From JBCCIM01 sp045106435 (GTDB lineage: Bacteria > Bacteroidota > Rhodothermia > Rhodothermales > JAHQVL01), in the NCBI GenBank assembly GCA_045106435.1, contig JBGCEN010000317.1, positions 1 to 64,000 on the forward strand: a DNA stretch of 64,000 nt, written 5' to 3'. How positions within the stretch are numbered: the first letter of the stretch is position 1; each line of letters begins with the position of its first letter. This document shows, piece by piece, positions 26,160-35,313 of this stretch. The position numbers and the translations under genes are program-made. The notes beneath the pieces are model-generated. The model was not told the DNA's origin. It was given only the letters and a program-made list of their open reading frames with translations, and did not search any database.

Positions 26160-26185
26160 TGAACCCTGAACATTGAACCCTGAAC
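26160..26185. repeat. Heptad-periodic intergenic repeat (TGAAC type)
   Basis: Two alternating heptads, ATTGAAC and CCTGAAC, occur twice in a row between the convergent secA-like and isomerase genes, and abut the perfect hairpin at 26186-26212. Same organisation as at 3965-4009. Confidence 0.7.
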
Positions 26186-26212
26186 GCGTCACGGATAAAG
26201 TATCCGTGACGC
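26186..26212. repeat. Perfect 12-bp hairpin between convergent genes
   Basis: gcgtcacggata (26186-26197), loop aag, tatccgtgacgc (26201-26212). The stem is perfect. There is no T-run on either side, so intrinsic termination is doubtful. The core GTCAC-G-GAT differs from the palindrome at 3991 (GTCAC-A-GAT) by one pair, matched on the other arm. Confidence 0.8.
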
Positions 26213-26220
26213 TACCCGTT

Positions 26221-27120
26221 CTAAGCGCGTTTCATGCCGCTAAATCTTGTCAGGTTGTCTTGTAAAGCCTCCAATGGTGGATGGCCTTCGTGCTCATACT
26301 CAATGATATAAGATTCGACACCACCCACAGATTCGCTCAGGTTCATAATGGTAGGCCAATCGGTGCTATCCTCTCCAATGAAAGCATTAAATGGATCATC
26401 AGAACCGATGGTGTAGGGCTTGATATGCATACTCGCAATTCGTCCCGGATGCCCCTTCAATACTGCTGCAAGGTCTGCGCCGCCGGCTGAGGCGTTGCCT
26501 GTATCCAGTTGCAGGATGAAATCATCCGGTGTATTGTCTGCAATCAAATCCCAAACGCTTGTGCCGTCAAACAATTGTGAAAAGCTATACGCATGGCAGT
26601 GATAGCCCGTCTTCATACCTAATGGTCGCAGTTTGTCGGAAATGGCTACAAAGTCGTCAATGGTTCTCATGAGCCCATCCTTTGAACCTGAACGCTCCTT
26701 GCTGATGCCGGCGACAATCAAATTGTTGTTGCCAATGGTCTGATTGTAAGCAACCGTTTTTTCCAACTCATCACCCAATAAAGGATCAATTCCGAGGTGC
26801 GTGCTTACGGCATTGAGGCCATTGTCGGTGAGCATTTTACGTGTTTCTTCGGCGGTGTACTCAAAATGGCCGGCAAATTCAACATCTGTAAATCCAAGTT
26901 CAGCGACTTTGGTAAGTGTGCCCGGTACATCTTTTTCCATGAGGTGCCTGAAGCAGTAGAGCTGTACACCAATAGGAACTGCAGTAGCCATAGCAGCGAC
27001 AGATACAGCCGGCGTGTCGGATTCACCGCATGCGGCCATTGTTGTTGCTGCAAAAGCTGCGGTAACACCGCCGGCGGTTAAATGGAGGAAATCACGACGA
27101 GAGTAAGCGTTATCATTCAT
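26221..27120 (-). CDS. TAT-exported sugar phosphate isomerase/epimerase-like TIM barrel
   Basis: About 299 residues from the ATG at 27120. A twin-arginine signal (SRRDFLHLTAGG) with a following CGES lipobox-like Cys precedes a xylose-isomerase-like TIM barrel (GVQLYCFRHLMEKDVPGTL, VEFAGHFEY, TGYHCHAYSF, DTGNASAGG, IIEYEHEG), which carries typical His/Glu/Asp metal ligands. Such exported proteins act on sugars or 3-keto-sugars in the periplasm. It is divergent from the PSD1-type lipoprotein gene (172 bp apart). The 48-residue upstream extension from 27264 lacks protein-like character. Confidence 0.8.
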   Translation of the reverse strand: MNDNAYSRRDFLHLTAGGVTAAFAATTMAACGESDTPAVSVAAMATAVPIGVQLYCFRHLMEKDVPGTLTKVAELGFTDVEFAGHFEYTAEETRKMLTDNGLNAVSTHLGIDPLLGDELEKTVAYNQTIGNNNLIVAGISKERSGSKDGLMRTIDDFVAISDKLRPLGMKTGYHCHAYSFSQLFDGTSVWDLIADNTPDDFILQLDTGNASAGGADLAAVLKGHPGRIASMHIKPYTIGSDDPFNAFIGEDSTDWPTIMNLSESVGGVESYIIEYEHEGHPPLEALQDNLTRFSGMKRA

Positions 27121-27292
27121 ACGTAGGGTGGTTAAGGTAGGGATCGGCACACAAGTGCAGATTTCTTTATAATAAAACAATGGATTATAACCCATAGATG
27201 CAATTTCACCCTGATCCGTGGTGCGTATAGTCACAGAAAATCTTGAGGATATGTACCTTAACAATCAAATCCCGAGCCTCCTGAATAAAGCC

Positions 27293-30200
27293 ATGCGTTA
27301 TCTCAATTGTTTGATTGTCATGCTTGCCGGAGTAATCGCTTTGTCTGGCTGCATGCGTAAGTTACCAGATGATGTTATCCTGGCCTATGAATCGCTGCCG
27401 GCTGAAATTGATTTTAATGAACATATCAGACCCATTCTTTCGGATCGCTGTTTTACATGCCATGGTCCCGACAATAATACACGAGAAGCATCGCTGCGGT
27501 TAGATACTGAGGCGGCGGCGTTTTCTCGTTTAACGGAATCACGTGGGCATGCTTTTGTAAGAGGAAATCCTCATAAAAGCATGGCCCTGCAAAGAATTGT
27601 ATCTGATGATCCATCCTATATAATGCCTCCTCCGGTATCAAATTTACATCTAACAGCGATCGAAAAGGCCATGATTGCCAAGTGGATAGACGAGGGGGCA
27701 AAATGGAAAGATCATTGGTCGTTCATCCCGCCAGAAAAAGTTGTCCTGCCAGAAATTGATGACTTTGTTGCAGCCAAAGTGATAAATCCGATTGATCTCT
27801 TTGTCCTGCGTGCGCAACAAGAAAAAGGACTCTCGTTTTCGGAAGAGGCTGATCCCGAGCGATTATTGAGGCGGGTGACGCTTGGTCTTACAGGGTTGCC
27901 GCCAAGCATCGATGCAATTGACACTTTTCTTGCTGCTTCATCAGCTGACGCCTATGAAACTGTGGTAGACCAACTCCTGGAAACGGATGCGTACGCAGAA
28001 AGAATGGCAATGGAGTGGCTCGATGTTGCACGGTATGCAGATTCTCATGGCATGCACTCAGATTTGACGCGGTACAACTGGCCGTGGAGAGATTGGGTGA
28101 TTGATTCATTCCGTGAAAACATGCCCTACAACAAATTTATCACGTTGCAAATAGCCGGCGATTTAATGCCTGATGCAACCAAGGAGCAAAAACTTGCAAC
28201 AGCTTTCCTTCGCAATCACCCCACAACGGCTGAAGGAGGGGCCGTCAACGAGGAGTTCAGGCAGAAGTATGTGCAGGATAGAACCAATACAACGGCAACT
28301 GCATTTTTGGGATTAACGATGGAATGCGCTGGATGCCATGATCACAAGTTTGATCCTGTTTCGCAGAAGGAGTATTACGAGATGACCGCCTTCTTCAACA
28401 ATATTAAGGAGCTGGGCATGCAGGCGGAGGTGAACATTAAGGAAGGCTATTCTTCCGGGCCAACCATGCTTATGCCAGATGCTGACACAGAAAAGCGATT
28501 GGAGACATTGGCGCTTAAAATAGATCAGACATTAAAGGATATTCAGGATTGGCGGTCAGAGTATAAGATCCCTGCTGGTGTTTCAACAACGCCTGATCAA
28601 CGTGTTGTGCAGATGCCAGAGGCGACCGGCTTGTTTCCCTTTGAGTCGATTGAGCCGGCAGACATGGATCTTGGCAATGTGCATCGCATTGTTTCGAATA
28701 CGCCGATTGATAAAATAGTTGATGGTAATAAAGAAACACCGGCTTCCGGGAATCCTGAGGTGGTGACGGGTAAAGTTGGGAATGCCATTCGGTTTGTAAA
28801 GGAAAGAGAGCTCGTTTTTTTAAAGGATGTTGCTGACTTTGAAATACACGAACCCTATTCTGCCGGCGCCTGGATTAAAATGGAAAAGGAAAATACCACC
28901 CAGACCATTATTGGCAATTCAGGCGAACTTGGCAATGCATGGCGTGGATGGGATTTTTATTTAGATCCGGATAACAAGCTAAACTTGCGCATTACGAGCG
29001 CGTGGCCTCATAACTACATGCAAGTGACCTCCTTGCAGGGTATTTCATCAGAAGATTGGCAGCACGTGTTTTTCTCTTATGATGGATCCGGGAAAGCGGA
29101 TGGGATACGACTATTTGTAAATGGGCAGCAGATTGATCATGAGATCCCTTATGACAAATTGTACAAGACGATAATCCATACCTGGCGTAAGAAAAAGGGC
29201 TGGGATAACAAGCCGGTTATGGTAGGGCGGAGCGGTCGGTTTCACACGGGTGAAAACGGTGTGTTTGAGGGAGCCATTGATCAGGTAGCTATTTTCCATG
29301 AGCAATTAACAGCGTTAGAAATTGCTAAAATGGTGCATGCAGATGACAATACCGCATTGGACTTTTCATCGTTATCCCCTGAGCTTGTAAGGAATCATCA
29401 CCTGGAGCGTCACGATGGCACATACCTCTCATTAATGCGTGAATTGCAGCAACTGCAGTTCGAAAAAATCACTTTGCTAGCGGATGTGCCGGAGATTATG
29501 GTGATGGAGGAAATGGCAGAAAGGAGAAAAACATATGTACTGGATCGCGGGCAATATGACGCACCGCTAGAAGAGGTTGTTGCTTCTACCCCCGTCTCTG
29601 TATTGCCCTTTTCCGAAGACTTGCCCCGGAACAGGCTGGGTCTGGCAAAATGGTTGACTGATCCCCAAAATCCATTGACGGCCAGGGTAACTGTGAATCG
29701 GTACTGGCAAATGATTTTTGGTAGCGGGCTTGTAGACACGCCGCATGACTTCGGTATGCAGGGTGCTAGTCCGAGTCATCCTCAATTACTTGATTGGTTG
29801 GCGGTAACATTTGTGGAGTCAGGGTGGGATGTCAAAGCACTGGTTAAGCGCATGGTTATGTCTGCCACATATCGCCAATCGTCTGTGTTAACCGAACAGC
29901 TTATCTCGGTTGATCCAAAGAACAAATGGCTGGCACGTGGGCCGAGTTATAGAATGCCGGCAGAAACGATCAGAGATGTTGCGCTGGCGTCAAGCGGTTT
30001 GCTTACAGAAAAGACGGGCGGAGAAAGCGTAAAGCCGTATCAGCCGGCAGGGTTATGGGCGGAGAAAACCGGTGCGCACATGACTTATCATCCTGATTCA
30101 GGAGATAGCCTCTACCGAAGAAGCATGTACACGTACGTTCGTCGTACAACACCTCATCCCGCAATGATTGCATTTGACGCGCCCGATCGGTCTGTGTGTA

Positions 30201-30571
30201 CGGTGCAACGAGAAAATACAAACACCCCGCTACAAGCATTGGTGCTTTTAAACGATCCCCAATTTGTTGAAGCGGCTCGTGTTTTGGCGGAGAGAATGCA
30301 GGATGAAGGGGGGGACGCTTTGGTGGATCAGATTACGTATGCTTTTCGCCTGGTAACCGGGCGTATGCCATCCAGGGAAGAACTTGGATTGTTCGAGGCG
30401 CAGTATCTAAAAGGAAAAGAGAAGTATGACAAGTATCCAGATGAAGCCAGAAAGTTGATGCAGGTAGGGGCGTATCCCTTTGACAAAAAACTGGACACAA
30501 TAGAGACCGCAGCATTGACGATGGTCGCGAGTACCTTGCTGAATCATGATGAGGCATATATGATGAGGTAA
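27293..30571 (+). CDS. PSD1-type protein: planctomycete cytochrome C, DUF1549, LamG, DUF1553
   Basis: About 1092 residues. Lipoprotein signal MRYLNCLIVMLAGVIALSGC (Cys20), then the planctomycete cytochrome C domain with heme motif CFTCH (53-57), DUF1549 (PERLLRRVTLGLTGLPPS; WLDVARYADSHG; CAGCHDHKFDPVSQ), a concanavalin/LamG-like insert (AWIKMEKENTTQTIIGNSG; VFFSYDGSGK), and DUF1553 (RLGLAKWLTDPQNPLTARV; NTPLQALVLLNDPQFVEAA). This architecture is abundant in Planctomycetes and marine Bacteroidota and is thought to act in carbohydrate oxidation. A longer start at 27218 is possible. It is paired with DUF1501 downstream. Confidence 0.85.
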   Translation: MRYLNCLIVMLAGVIALSGCMRKLPDDVILAYESLPAEIDFNEHIRPILSDRCFTCHGPDNNTREASLRLDTEAAAFSRLTESRGHAFVRGNPHKSMALQRIVSDDPSYIMPPPVSNLHLTAIEKAMIAKWIDEGAKWKDHWSFIPPEKVVLPEIDDFVAAKVINPIDLFVLRAQQEKGLSFSEEADPERLLRRVTLGLTGLPPSIDAIDTFLAASSADAYETVVDQLLETDAYAERMAMEWLDVARYADSHGMHSDLTRYNWPWRDWVIDSFRENMPYNKFITLQIAGDLMPDATKEQKLATAFLRNHPTTAEGGAVNEEFRQKYVQDRTNTTATAFLGLTMECAGCHDHKFDPVSQKEYYEMTAFFNNIKELGMQAEVNIKEGYSSGPTMLMPDADTEKRLETLALKIDQTLKDIQDWRSEYKIPAGVSTTPDQRVVQMPEATGLFPFESIEPADMDLGNVHRIVSNTPIDKIVDGNKETPASGNPEVVTGKVGNAIRFVKERELVFLKDVADFEIHEPYSAGAWIKMEKENTTQTIIGNSGELGNAWRGWDFYLDPDNKLNLRITSAWPHNYMQVTSLQGISSEDWQHVFFSYDGSGKADGIRLFVNGQQIDHEIPYDKLYKTIIHTWRKKKGWDNKPVMVGRSGRFHTGENGVFEGAIDQVAIFHEQLTALEIAKMVHADDNTALDFSSLSPELVRNHHLERHDGTYLSLMRELQQLQFEKITLLADVPEIMVMEEMAERRKTYVLDRGQYDAPLEEVVASTPVSVLPFSEDLPRNRLGLAKWLTDPQNPLTARVTVNRYWQMIFGSGLVDTPHDFGMQGASPSHPQLLDWLAVTFVESGWDVKALVKRMVMSATYRQSSVLTEQLISVDPKNKWLARGPSYRMPAETIRDVALASSGLLTEKTGGESVKPYQPAGLWAEKTGAHMTYHPDSGDSLYRRSMYTYVRRTTPHPAMIAFDAPDRSVCTVQRENTNTPLQALVLLNDPQFVEAARVLAERMQDEGGDALVDQITYAFRLVTGRMPSREELGLFEAQYLKGKEKYDKYPDEARKLMQVGAYPFDKKLDTIETAALTMVASTLLNHDEAYMMR

Positions 30572-30658
30572 GCACGATGCAAACATCAAATGTCCTGCTT
30601 GATATTCTGCATGGATAACTCGCATGAAAACCCTGCATTGGAATAATACGGTATAACC

Positions 30659-32104
30659 ATGAGCTGTAACAATTTTACGAAAATACAAAGCCGGCGCGAT
30701 TTTCTCGCAAAGTCAACGCTTGGTTTTGGTGCTTTGGGCTTGTCCTCGATCCTTAACCCAATAGATGCAGCAGCAGCGGATGATGAGGGGCTGGCGGGTG
30801 CGCTGGGTAAGCCTCATTTTGCCCCCAGGGCCAAGCGGGTAATTTATCTTTTCCAGAGTGGCGCGCCTTCTCATTTGGAATTGTTTGATCCCAAGCCTTT
30901 GCTGGAGACAATGAATGGCGAAGAACTGCCAGATTCAGTCAGACAAGGCCAGCGCTTGACTGGAATGACAGCAGGACAGACCTCTTTTCCCTTGGCGGGC
31001 TCTCAGTATAAATTTCAGCAGCATGGTACATCTGGTGCATGGATGAGCGAACTCCTGCCGTACCAATCAGAAGTTGCAGATGAATTGTGCATAATAAAGT
31101 CGATGTACACGGAGGCGATTAATCATGACCCTGCAGCGACATTTATGCAAACGGGGTCCCAATTCCCCGGCCGGCCGGCTATTGGCTCATGGCTGGATTA
31201 CGGGCTCGGAAGCGACAATGAGAACTTGCCAGCTTATATCGTTTTAATTTCAAAAAACCGGGGTGGACAACCATTGTATTCCCGATTGTGGGGGAATGGC
31301 TTTCTGCCGGCTCAGCATCAGGGGGTGCAGTTTCGGTCCGGAAAAGAGCCCGTCCTGTATTTAAAGACGCCCGAGGGGGTAGATCTTGAGGACAGGCGAG
31401 CACAGCTCAAGGTATTGCGTCAAATGCAGGAAATGCAGTTCGAGACTTTTAAAGACCCCGAAATAGAGGCGAGAATTGCTCAATACGAAATGGCGTTTCG
31501 CATGCAAACTTCTGTGCCGGAAGTCACGGATACATCGGGAGAGCCCGAGCATATCTACAACCTGTATGGAGAGGATTCCAAAACACCTGGCACATTTGCA
31601 GCAAACTGTTTACTTGCCCGTCGATTGGCAGAGAAAGGGGTGAAATTCATTCAGCTTTATCATCGCGGCTGGGATCATCATGAAAATCTGCCGGCAGGGA
31701 TTACACGTCAGTGTAAAGACACTGATCAGGCTTCAGCCGCACTGATTAAGGATCTTAAACAACGTGGTATGCTAGATGACACGCTCGTTATCTGGGGTGG
31801 GGAATTCGGAAGAACAAACTATTCGCAAGGTGCCCTTTCGATAGATAATTACGGGCGGGATCATCACCCAAAATGTTTTAGCCTCTGGATGGCCGGCGCC
31901 GGTGTTAAAAAGGGATACTCATATGGCAAAACAGATGAGTTTGGGTATAACATTGTAGAAAATCCGGTGCACGTACATGACTTCCATGCCACGCTGATGC
32001 ATCTCCTGGGCATTGATCATGAGCGTCTGACCTATAAATTTCAAGGACGTCGGTTTCGATTAACCGATGTGCATGGTAAAGTGGTAAAAAGCATTTTGGC
32101 ATAG
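30659..32104 (+). CDS. DUF1501 TAT-exported protein
   Basis: 481 residues. Twin-arginine signal SRRDFLAKSTLGFGALGL, then the DUF1501 body with an alkaline-phosphatase-like fold (RAKRVIYLFQSGAPSHLELFDPKP, INHDPAATFMQTG, VIWGGEFGRT, YGRDHHPKCFSLWMAGAG). The family forms a near-invariant pair with PSD1-type proteins, as here (87 bp downstream on the same strand). Role unproven; probably a periplasmic hydrolase acting together with the cytochrome-containing partner. Confidence 0.85.
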   Translation: MSCNNFTKIQSRRDFLAKSTLGFGALGLSSILNPIDAAAADDEGLAGALGKPHFAPRAKRVIYLFQSGAPSHLELFDPKPLLETMNGEELPDSVRQGQRLTGMTAGQTSFPLAGSQYKFQQHGTSGAWMSELLPYQSEVADELCIIKSMYTEAINHDPAATFMQTGSQFPGRPAIGSWLDYGLGSDNENLPAYIVLISKNRGGQPLYSRLWGNGFLPAQHQGVQFRSGKEPVLYLKTPEGVDLEDRRAQLKVLRQMQEMQFETFKDPEIEARIAQYEMAFRMQTSVPEVTDTSGEPEHIYNLYGEDSKTPGTFAANCLLARRLAEKGVKFIQLYHRGWDHHENLPAGITRQCKDTDQASAALIKDLKQRGMLDDTLVIWGGEFGRTNYSQGALSIDNYGRDHHPKCFSLWMAGAGVKKGYSYGKTDEFGYNIVENPVHVHDFHATLMHLLGIDHERLTYKFQGRRFRLTDVHGKVVKSILA

Positions 32105-32258
32105 GGATCATCTTTTTTTGAACCACTATTAAGCCTGCCTACGATTAACCTTTTTACTTACAATTGAACTTAAGACTTGCGTTGGAATGCCGAAACGGAT
32201 TGAATGAACTATGTGCGTATGTGCACATCATTCTTTGAGCTAGTCTTTTGGGGTTTTC

Positions 32259-34202
32259 ATGTCAAGATTCGAGCAGGATGTATTCCTGGAAATGACCGAG
32301 AAGTTTGCGGGTATCGGTTGGTGGCGTATTGATTTGGTGGATAACACCCTGACGTGGTCGGATCTCGTGTATAAAATGCACGGGCTTGAAGCTGATATTT
32401 ATACCCCTGAGCTAGATACAGCCATTTCTTTTTATCACCCGGAGGACCAGTCTAAAGTAGAGCAATATGTAACTGAGGCCATTCAGGAAAATACTTCCTT
32501 TGAATTTGAACTGAGAATCATTCGACCTGATCACTCTGTTAGGTGGGTGCACTCAAAGGGTCAATGTGTAAGTGACGCCGATGGCAATGTGACAGACGTC
32601 TATGGTATGTTTGAGGACGTTACAGAAGAGCGGAGAGCAAAAGCTCGATTTGAACTATCTATTGATGCGGCAAGAGCTGGTGTATGGGATTGGAGTATTC
32701 CAAAGGGGACATTCATTACCAGTCCTCTATTTCATGCCATGCTTGGCGAGGAGCCTGCAAGAACGCCGCTAGAGCTCTCATATTTTTTAAATTTGCTGCA
32801 TCCCGAAGATGTGCCACGTGCAAATGAGGAAATTCAAAATGCACACAGCATCAAAAATTACATCTACGACATTGATTTTCGTTTAAGGTGCAAAGATGGT
32901 TCGTATAAATGGATTAGGAGTGCGGGCCAGGTTGTTGAGTATGATGTTAATAATGCGCCGCTAAGGATGATTGGTTTGCATTTTGACATTAATGAGCAAA
33001 AAAACAATGAAGAACAGCTAAGAGGGGCCCTTAATCAAGCTAAGGATGCAAACAAAGCAAAAAGTGAGTTTCTGGCAAACATGAGCCACGAAATTCGAAC
33101 ACCGATGAATGGCGTGCTTGGTATGACTGACTTGTTGCTTGCCACAGCATTAGAAGATGAGCAGCAAGATCTGGCGATGTCTGTAAAGCGCTCAGGTGAG
33201 ACTTTGCTTCGTGTTATCAATGATATTCTGGACTTCTCCAAAATTGAAGCAGGGAAGATAGAGTTGGCCCCAGTCGTGTTCTCAATTTCAGAATTACTGG
33301 GGGATTTACCCAAGTTGTACAATGTACTGGCAACTCAGAAAGGTATTTCTTTGCATTTGAGTGACTCGCTGGATGTACCGGAGTTTCTATATGGCGACGC
33401 AGACAGACTGAGGCAGATACTTGTAAATCTGATAGGAAACGCGATTAAGTTTACTCCCGAGGGAGGACATGTATGTGTTTCTGTTTTCGGGCATAAAAAG
33501 GAGGCTGACCACGTCGAAGTTATGTTTAGCATTAGCGACACCGGTATTGGAATCTCAGAGGAAAAGCAGCAAAAGATTTTTGATGCTTTTGTTCAAGCAG
33601 ATGCAACCACGACCCGGAATTTTGGCGGCACAGGTCTTGGTCTTGCAATATCGTCGGAGTTGGTTTCGATTATGGGTGGCACAATAGATTTAAAAAGCAC
33701 GCCCGGCTTTGGTTCTACATTTTCATTTACTGCTCGTTTTGGAATATCAGAGGCGCCTGTATGTATAGATGAACCACCTGCATCTATATCTGAAAAATGC
33801 CGATCGCTGAATATTTTGCTGACAGAAGACAACATCATCAATCAGAAAGTCGCAGGAAAATTTCTCGAGCATGCTGGCCATACTGTCGTGGTCGCTGATA
33901 ACGGAGAAATTGCAGTTGATAAATTTAAAGAAGGGACGTTTGATATTATTCTGATGGACATACAAATGCCCGTCATGAGTGGTGAACAGGCGCTTGTTGA
34001 AATCAGGGCATTGCCAACTGGTCACCAAATCCCGATTATAGCTTTAACAGCAAACGCCATGGCCGGAGACCGCGAAAAATACCTTGCGGAAGGGTTTGAC
34101 GGGTATGTATCCAAACCCATCCGCAAAGAAGAATTATATGCCGAGCTCAAACGATTGAGTGATGCCTATAGAAATCCTGCGCTTGTTAGGGAAAAGAAGT
34201 AA
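32259..34202 (+). CDS. Soluble hybrid histidine kinase (PAS-PAS-HisKA-HATPase-REC)
   Basis: 647 residues, no membrane segment. Two PAS/PAC units (about 10-125 and 130-248) precede the dimerisation/phosphoacceptor helix with His277 in ANMSHEIRTPMNG, the HATPase with N box NLIGNAIKFTPEG and G boxes DTGIGIS / GTGLGLAIS, and a C-terminal receiver with phosphoacceptor Asp in ILMDIQMPVMSG. It should sense a cytosolic cue through PAS and relay phosphate onto its own receiver, then to an unlinked histidine phosphotransferase. Its stop codon directly abuts the stop codon of the convergent Gfo/Idh gene. Confidence 0.9.
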   Translation: MSRFEQDVFLEMTEKFAGIGWWRIDLVDNTLTWSDLVYKMHGLEADIYTPELDTAISFYHPEDQSKVEQYVTEAIQENTSFEFELRIIRPDHSVRWVHSKGQCVSDADGNVTDVYGMFEDVTEERRAKARFELSIDAARAGVWDWSIPKGTFITSPLFHAMLGEEPARTPLELSYFLNLLHPEDVPRANEEIQNAHSIKNYIYDIDFRLRCKDGSYKWIRSAGQVVEYDVNNAPLRMIGLHFDINEQKNNEEQLRGALNQAKDANKAKSEFLANMSHEIRTPMNGVLGMTDLLLATALEDEQQDLAMSVKRSGETLLRVINDILDFSKIEAGKIELAPVVFSISELLGDLPKLYNVLATQKGISLHLSDSLDVPEFLYGDADRLRQILVNLIGNAIKFTPEGGHVCVSVFGHKKEADHVEVMFSISDTGIGISEEKQQKIFDAFVQADATTTRNFGGTGLGLAISSELVSIMGGTIDLKSTPGFGSTFSFTARFGISEAPVCIDEPPASISEKCRSLNILLTEDNIINQKVAGKFLEHAGHTVVVADNGEIAVDKFKEGTFDIILMDIQMPVMSGEQALVEIRALPTGHQIPIIALTANAMAGDREKYLAEGFDGYVSKPIRKEELYAELKRLSDAYRNPALVREKK

Positions 34203-35177
34203 CTATTGTATTTCGATAACTGCACCCTCTGAAGCAGATCGGTATAGTGCCTGGATAGCAGCTATGTTGCCCCGGCTATCCGATAGAGAAAGGGACGGTT
34301 GGCGCTTCTCTATGATACAACTTGCCATTTCTTCAACTTCATCCAGATAGAGCAGATTGCCATCCACTGCAATCTTTTGTGTGTCATTTCCCTTGGTAAG
34401 ATGAATATAACTCCTCATGCCTGGCTTAAAGGTCATGGGCAATGCAATGCTCCCTTCGCTTCCTGATACCTCTGTGAACATTCTGAATTGCGTTCGAAAG
34501 CCAGAATCAAATTGTGCAGTAATATCGTCTGGAAAGTGGAGCTGTGCAGTGAAGGAGACATCTATGCCTGAAGGGCTTTTTACGCTGTGTCCGTAAACGT
34601 GCGTCGGTTCTTGTCCGATAATGAATCTGGCATAATTCAACGGATAACATCCAACATCCCAAAGGCTGCCCCCGCCCAGCTGGTTATTCCACCGCACGTC
34701 GCCTTCCCGGTTTAGCGCAAAAGTAAATCCTCCCTTGACGTGATGGATTTTGCCAATCTCGCCGGCTTCAACCAACTCCTTTACTTTTAGTGTTCTGGCA
34801 TGATAGCGATACATGAAGGCTTCCATGAGCACCGTACCGGCGTCTTTGGCCGCTGCGGTCATTTTGTCAACGTCCTCTACCGTTAACGCAAGCGGTTTTT
34901 CGCAAAGTACATGTTTGCCAGCTTGCGCTGCTTTTATAGCCCATTCCGCGTGCATCGTATTGGGTAGCGGTATATAAACTACGTCAATGTCTTTGTCAGC
35001 AAGCAGCGCTTCATAGCTGCCATAAGACTTAGGAATGTCTCTTTCTTTTGCATAGGCGCTTGCTTTTTCAGCATCCCGGCTTGCCACAGCAAGTAGCTGG
35101 TTTCTAAAAGAAAGACGAAGAGGTGGAATCAGTGATCTGTTGATACGAGCAGTGCCGAGTATACCCCAATTAAGCAT
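34203..35177 (-). CDS. Gfo/Idh/MocA-family NAD(P)-dependent oxidoreductase
   Basis: 324 residues. N-terminal Rossmann motif WGILGTARIN (4-13), IPLPNTMHAEWAIKAAQAGKHVLCEKPLAL with the family EKP catalytic Lys, and the substrate-side block GGGSLWDVGCYPLNYAR. These enzymes oxidise or reduce sugars and inositols; the close match of the central block to glucose-fructose-oxidoreductase/trans-1,2-dihydrodiol dehydrogenase types is noted but substrate is not determined. Convergent with the hybrid kinase with zero bases between stop codons; divergent from the next kinase (136 bp). Confidence 0.88.
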   Translation of the reverse strand: MLNWGILGTARINRSLIPPLRLSFRNQLLAVASRDAEKASAYAKERDIPKSYGSYEALLADKDIDVVYIPLPNTMHAEWAIKAAQAGKHVLCEKPLALTVEDVDKMTAAAKDAGTVLMEAFMYRYHARTLKVKELVEAGEIGKIHHVKGGFTFALNREGDVRWNNQLGGGSLWDVGCYPLNYARFIIGQEPTHVYGHSVKSPSGIDVSFTAQLHFPDDITAQFDSGFRTQFRMFTEVSGSEGSIALPMTFKPGMRSYIHLTKGNDTQKIAVDGNLLYLDEVEEMASCIIEKRQPSLSLSDSRGNIAAIQALYRSASEGAVIEIQ

Positions 35178-35191
35178 TATATTCTGAATGG

Positions 35192-35220
35192 TTTGTATTA
35201 TGTTTGTGCTGGTAATTTTG
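35192..35220 (+). promoter_or_regulatory. Possible Bacteroidota-type promoter for the membrane hybrid kinase
   Basis: TTTG at 35192-35195 and TAATTTTG at 35213-35220 with 17 nt between fit TTTG / TAnnTTTG. Predicted transcription start is near 35227, about 87 nt before the ATG. Confidence 0.4.
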
Positions 35221-35313
35221 CGCCAGGACTTCTTGGAGAAGTATAAGATAAATTGTTGTTATACCAAAACTGATTTGCCGTAGGCCGCGGCGTAATTTGA
35301 GTACCATCACCGT

